Assembly (NCBI GenBank): GCA_964434105.1
Contig: CAYSTJ010000003.1
Span: 62,001-126,000 of the forward strand
Direction of reading: 5' to 3'
From: CAYNST01 sp964434105
GTDB taxonomy: Bacteria > Pseudomonadota > Gammaproteobacteria > Pseudomonadales > Cellvibrionaceae
Length of the DNA: 64,000 nucleotides
A program made the translations under genes and the position numbers. Below the pieces are notes generated by a model. That model made no database searches, was not told the DNA's origin, and worked only from the letters and a program-made list of their open reading frames with translations. Shown here piece after piece: positions 63,296 through 64,000 of the stretch; the first letter of the stretch is position 1, and the number at the start of each line of letters is the position of its first letter.

Positions 63296-64000
63296 ATGCT
63301 CGCTGCCATCCTGGATCTCGAACCGCTCGCGCCTGACCGATACAGCACACGTCAGCATTTGCAGAATTTTCGTCGCAGCCTGTTCGGTGGGCAGGTTCTG
63401 GCGCAAGCTCTTATGGCTGCCGGGCTGACCGTGCATGCCGGACGCCCTCCGCATTCGCTGCACGCCTACTTCCTGCGCGCCGGGCATCCGAACGCTGCCG
63501 TCGAATTTACGGTTGAAAGCCTTCGGGATGGCAAGAATTTTTCGGCGCGCCGCGTCAATGCCATTCAGGATTCCAGACTGATTCTCACACTGCACGCGTC
63601 ATTCCATGCACCGGAAGCTGGATTTGAGCATCAACCTCCAGCCCCGGCCAACGGACCGACGCCAGCGGCTTTGCACGCCGCACAGAATGAAGATAAAGCA
63701 CATAGCCATACGATCGGCGCTGAGTTCAGGGAGCCGCCCCTGGACTATTTACCATTCAACAACCACCTGAAACTGACCACGCCCCAGTCCGGTTCAGAGG
63801 CCCGTTGCTGGACCCGATCCCGCGGACCACTGCCGTCAACCGCGCTTCACCATTTCTGCGCGCTCGCTTTTGCCTCTGATATCGCCCTGCTCGCATCAGC
63901 CCTGTTGCCGCACGACGCATCACTTTTCAGCGACAATATCTTTCCGGCAAGTATTGATCACAGCCTTTGGTTTCACCGTATTCCGGTATTCAGCGAGTGG
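63296..64000 (+). CDS. tesB: TesB-like acyl-CoA thioesterase II, 3' end cut by the window
   Basis: The ATG at 63296 has GGAGA eight bases upstream, and the frame is open to the window end (235 codons; TesB usually has about 285). It has the first hot-dog domain with LFGGQVLAQALMAAG, HSLHAYFLRAG and DGKNFSARRVNAIQ. The second domain begins near LPSTALHHFCALAFASDIALLAS and reaches SIDHSLWFHR, the conserved TesB segment. It hydrolyses acyl-CoA. About 50 C-terminal residues are missing from the window. Confidence 0.9.
   Translation, partial: MLAAILDLEPLAPDRYSTRQHLQNFRRSLFGGQVLAQALMAAGLTVHAGRPPHSLHAYFLRAGHPNAAVEFTVESLRDGKNFSARRVNAIQDSRLILTLHASFHAPEAGFEHQPPAPANGPTPAALHAAQNEDKAHSHTIGAEFREPPLDYLPFNNHLKLTTPQSGSEARCWTRSRGPLPSTALHHFCALAFASDIALLASALLPHDASLFSDNIFPASIDHSLWFHRIPVFSEW

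Noticed and set aside
1..64000. CRISPR arrays, rRNA or tRNA genes
   Set aside because: No regular spacer-repeat pattern, no rRNA-like blocks and no tRNA T-arm (GTTCRANNC) in a cloverleaf context were seen by eye. A tRNAscan run would be decisive.

Overview
The window is about 64 kb of a gene-dense bacterial chromosome, almost certainly from a gammaproteobacterium and probably a marine or sediment one. This rests on a TonB2-type system with a TtpC-like subunit, a MacAB-OMF pump, cNor, a Prc protease, a CIO-type cytochrome bd and an HvfABC-like copper-peptide cluster. I saw no rRNA, tRNA or CRISPR array. Both ends cut a gene: norD on the left and a TesB-like thioesterase on the right.

Layout, left to right. 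(1) 1-5266, minus: a nitric oxide reductase operon, read as a 41-aa membrane ORF, norC (two haem c domains), norB, norQ, norD. An NsrR-like operator lies upstream, between this operon and gdhA. (2) 5755-10664: NADP-type glutamate dehydrogenase, TrkH, and an SLC13/RCK transporter. (3) 10938-12563: a GH5 cellulase lipoprotein with a long Pro-Thr linker and its own terminator. (4) 13296-17490, the most accessory-looking part: a VIT transporter, a tyrosine recombinase convergent with a divergent Tus-like replication-terminator protein, a broken GNAT toxin, and a small secreted protein. (5) 17765-22386: a MacAB-type efflux operon. (6) 22618-26267: MscS, NhaP2 and a small c-type cytochrome. (7) 26375-31492: a TonB2 operon (DUF3450, TtpC, ExbB, ExbD, TonB, TPR). 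(8) 31684-39186: a seven-gene V/A-type ATPase operon with Na+-type ligands in the K subunit. (9) 39787-43182: ackA-pta. (10) 43366-45725: cytochrome bd (cydAB/cioAB). (11) 45840-48954: a CDF metal exporter divergent from hvfABC, a MNIO-dependent metal-binding peptide cluster. (12) 48914-52953: two secreted peptidases. (13) 53462-56519: prc and xthA. (14) 56592-58682: a membrane protein built like a hybrid histidine kinase but apparently without its catalytic residues. (15) 58770-62337: etfBA and, divergently, ETF:quinone oxidoreductase. (16) A DUF4823-like lipoprotein and the partial thioesterase.

Together the genes suggest a respiratory, facultatively low-oxygen lifestyle. NO is removed by cNor, oxygen is used by a bd-type oxidase, electrons from acyl-CoA oxidation enter through ETF and ETF-QO, and acetyl-CoA overflow goes through Pta-AckA. 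Na+/K+ handling is prominent (V-type ATPase, TrkH, NhaP2, MscS).

Between genes there are two kinds of small dispersed repeat. One is a MITE-like family with AGGGTCTGTTG ends (four copies: 17508, 23747, 26328, 62397). The other is a set of tandem 20-25 bp units with a CTATTCAG core (7143, 43268, 60516). No transposase for either is in the window.
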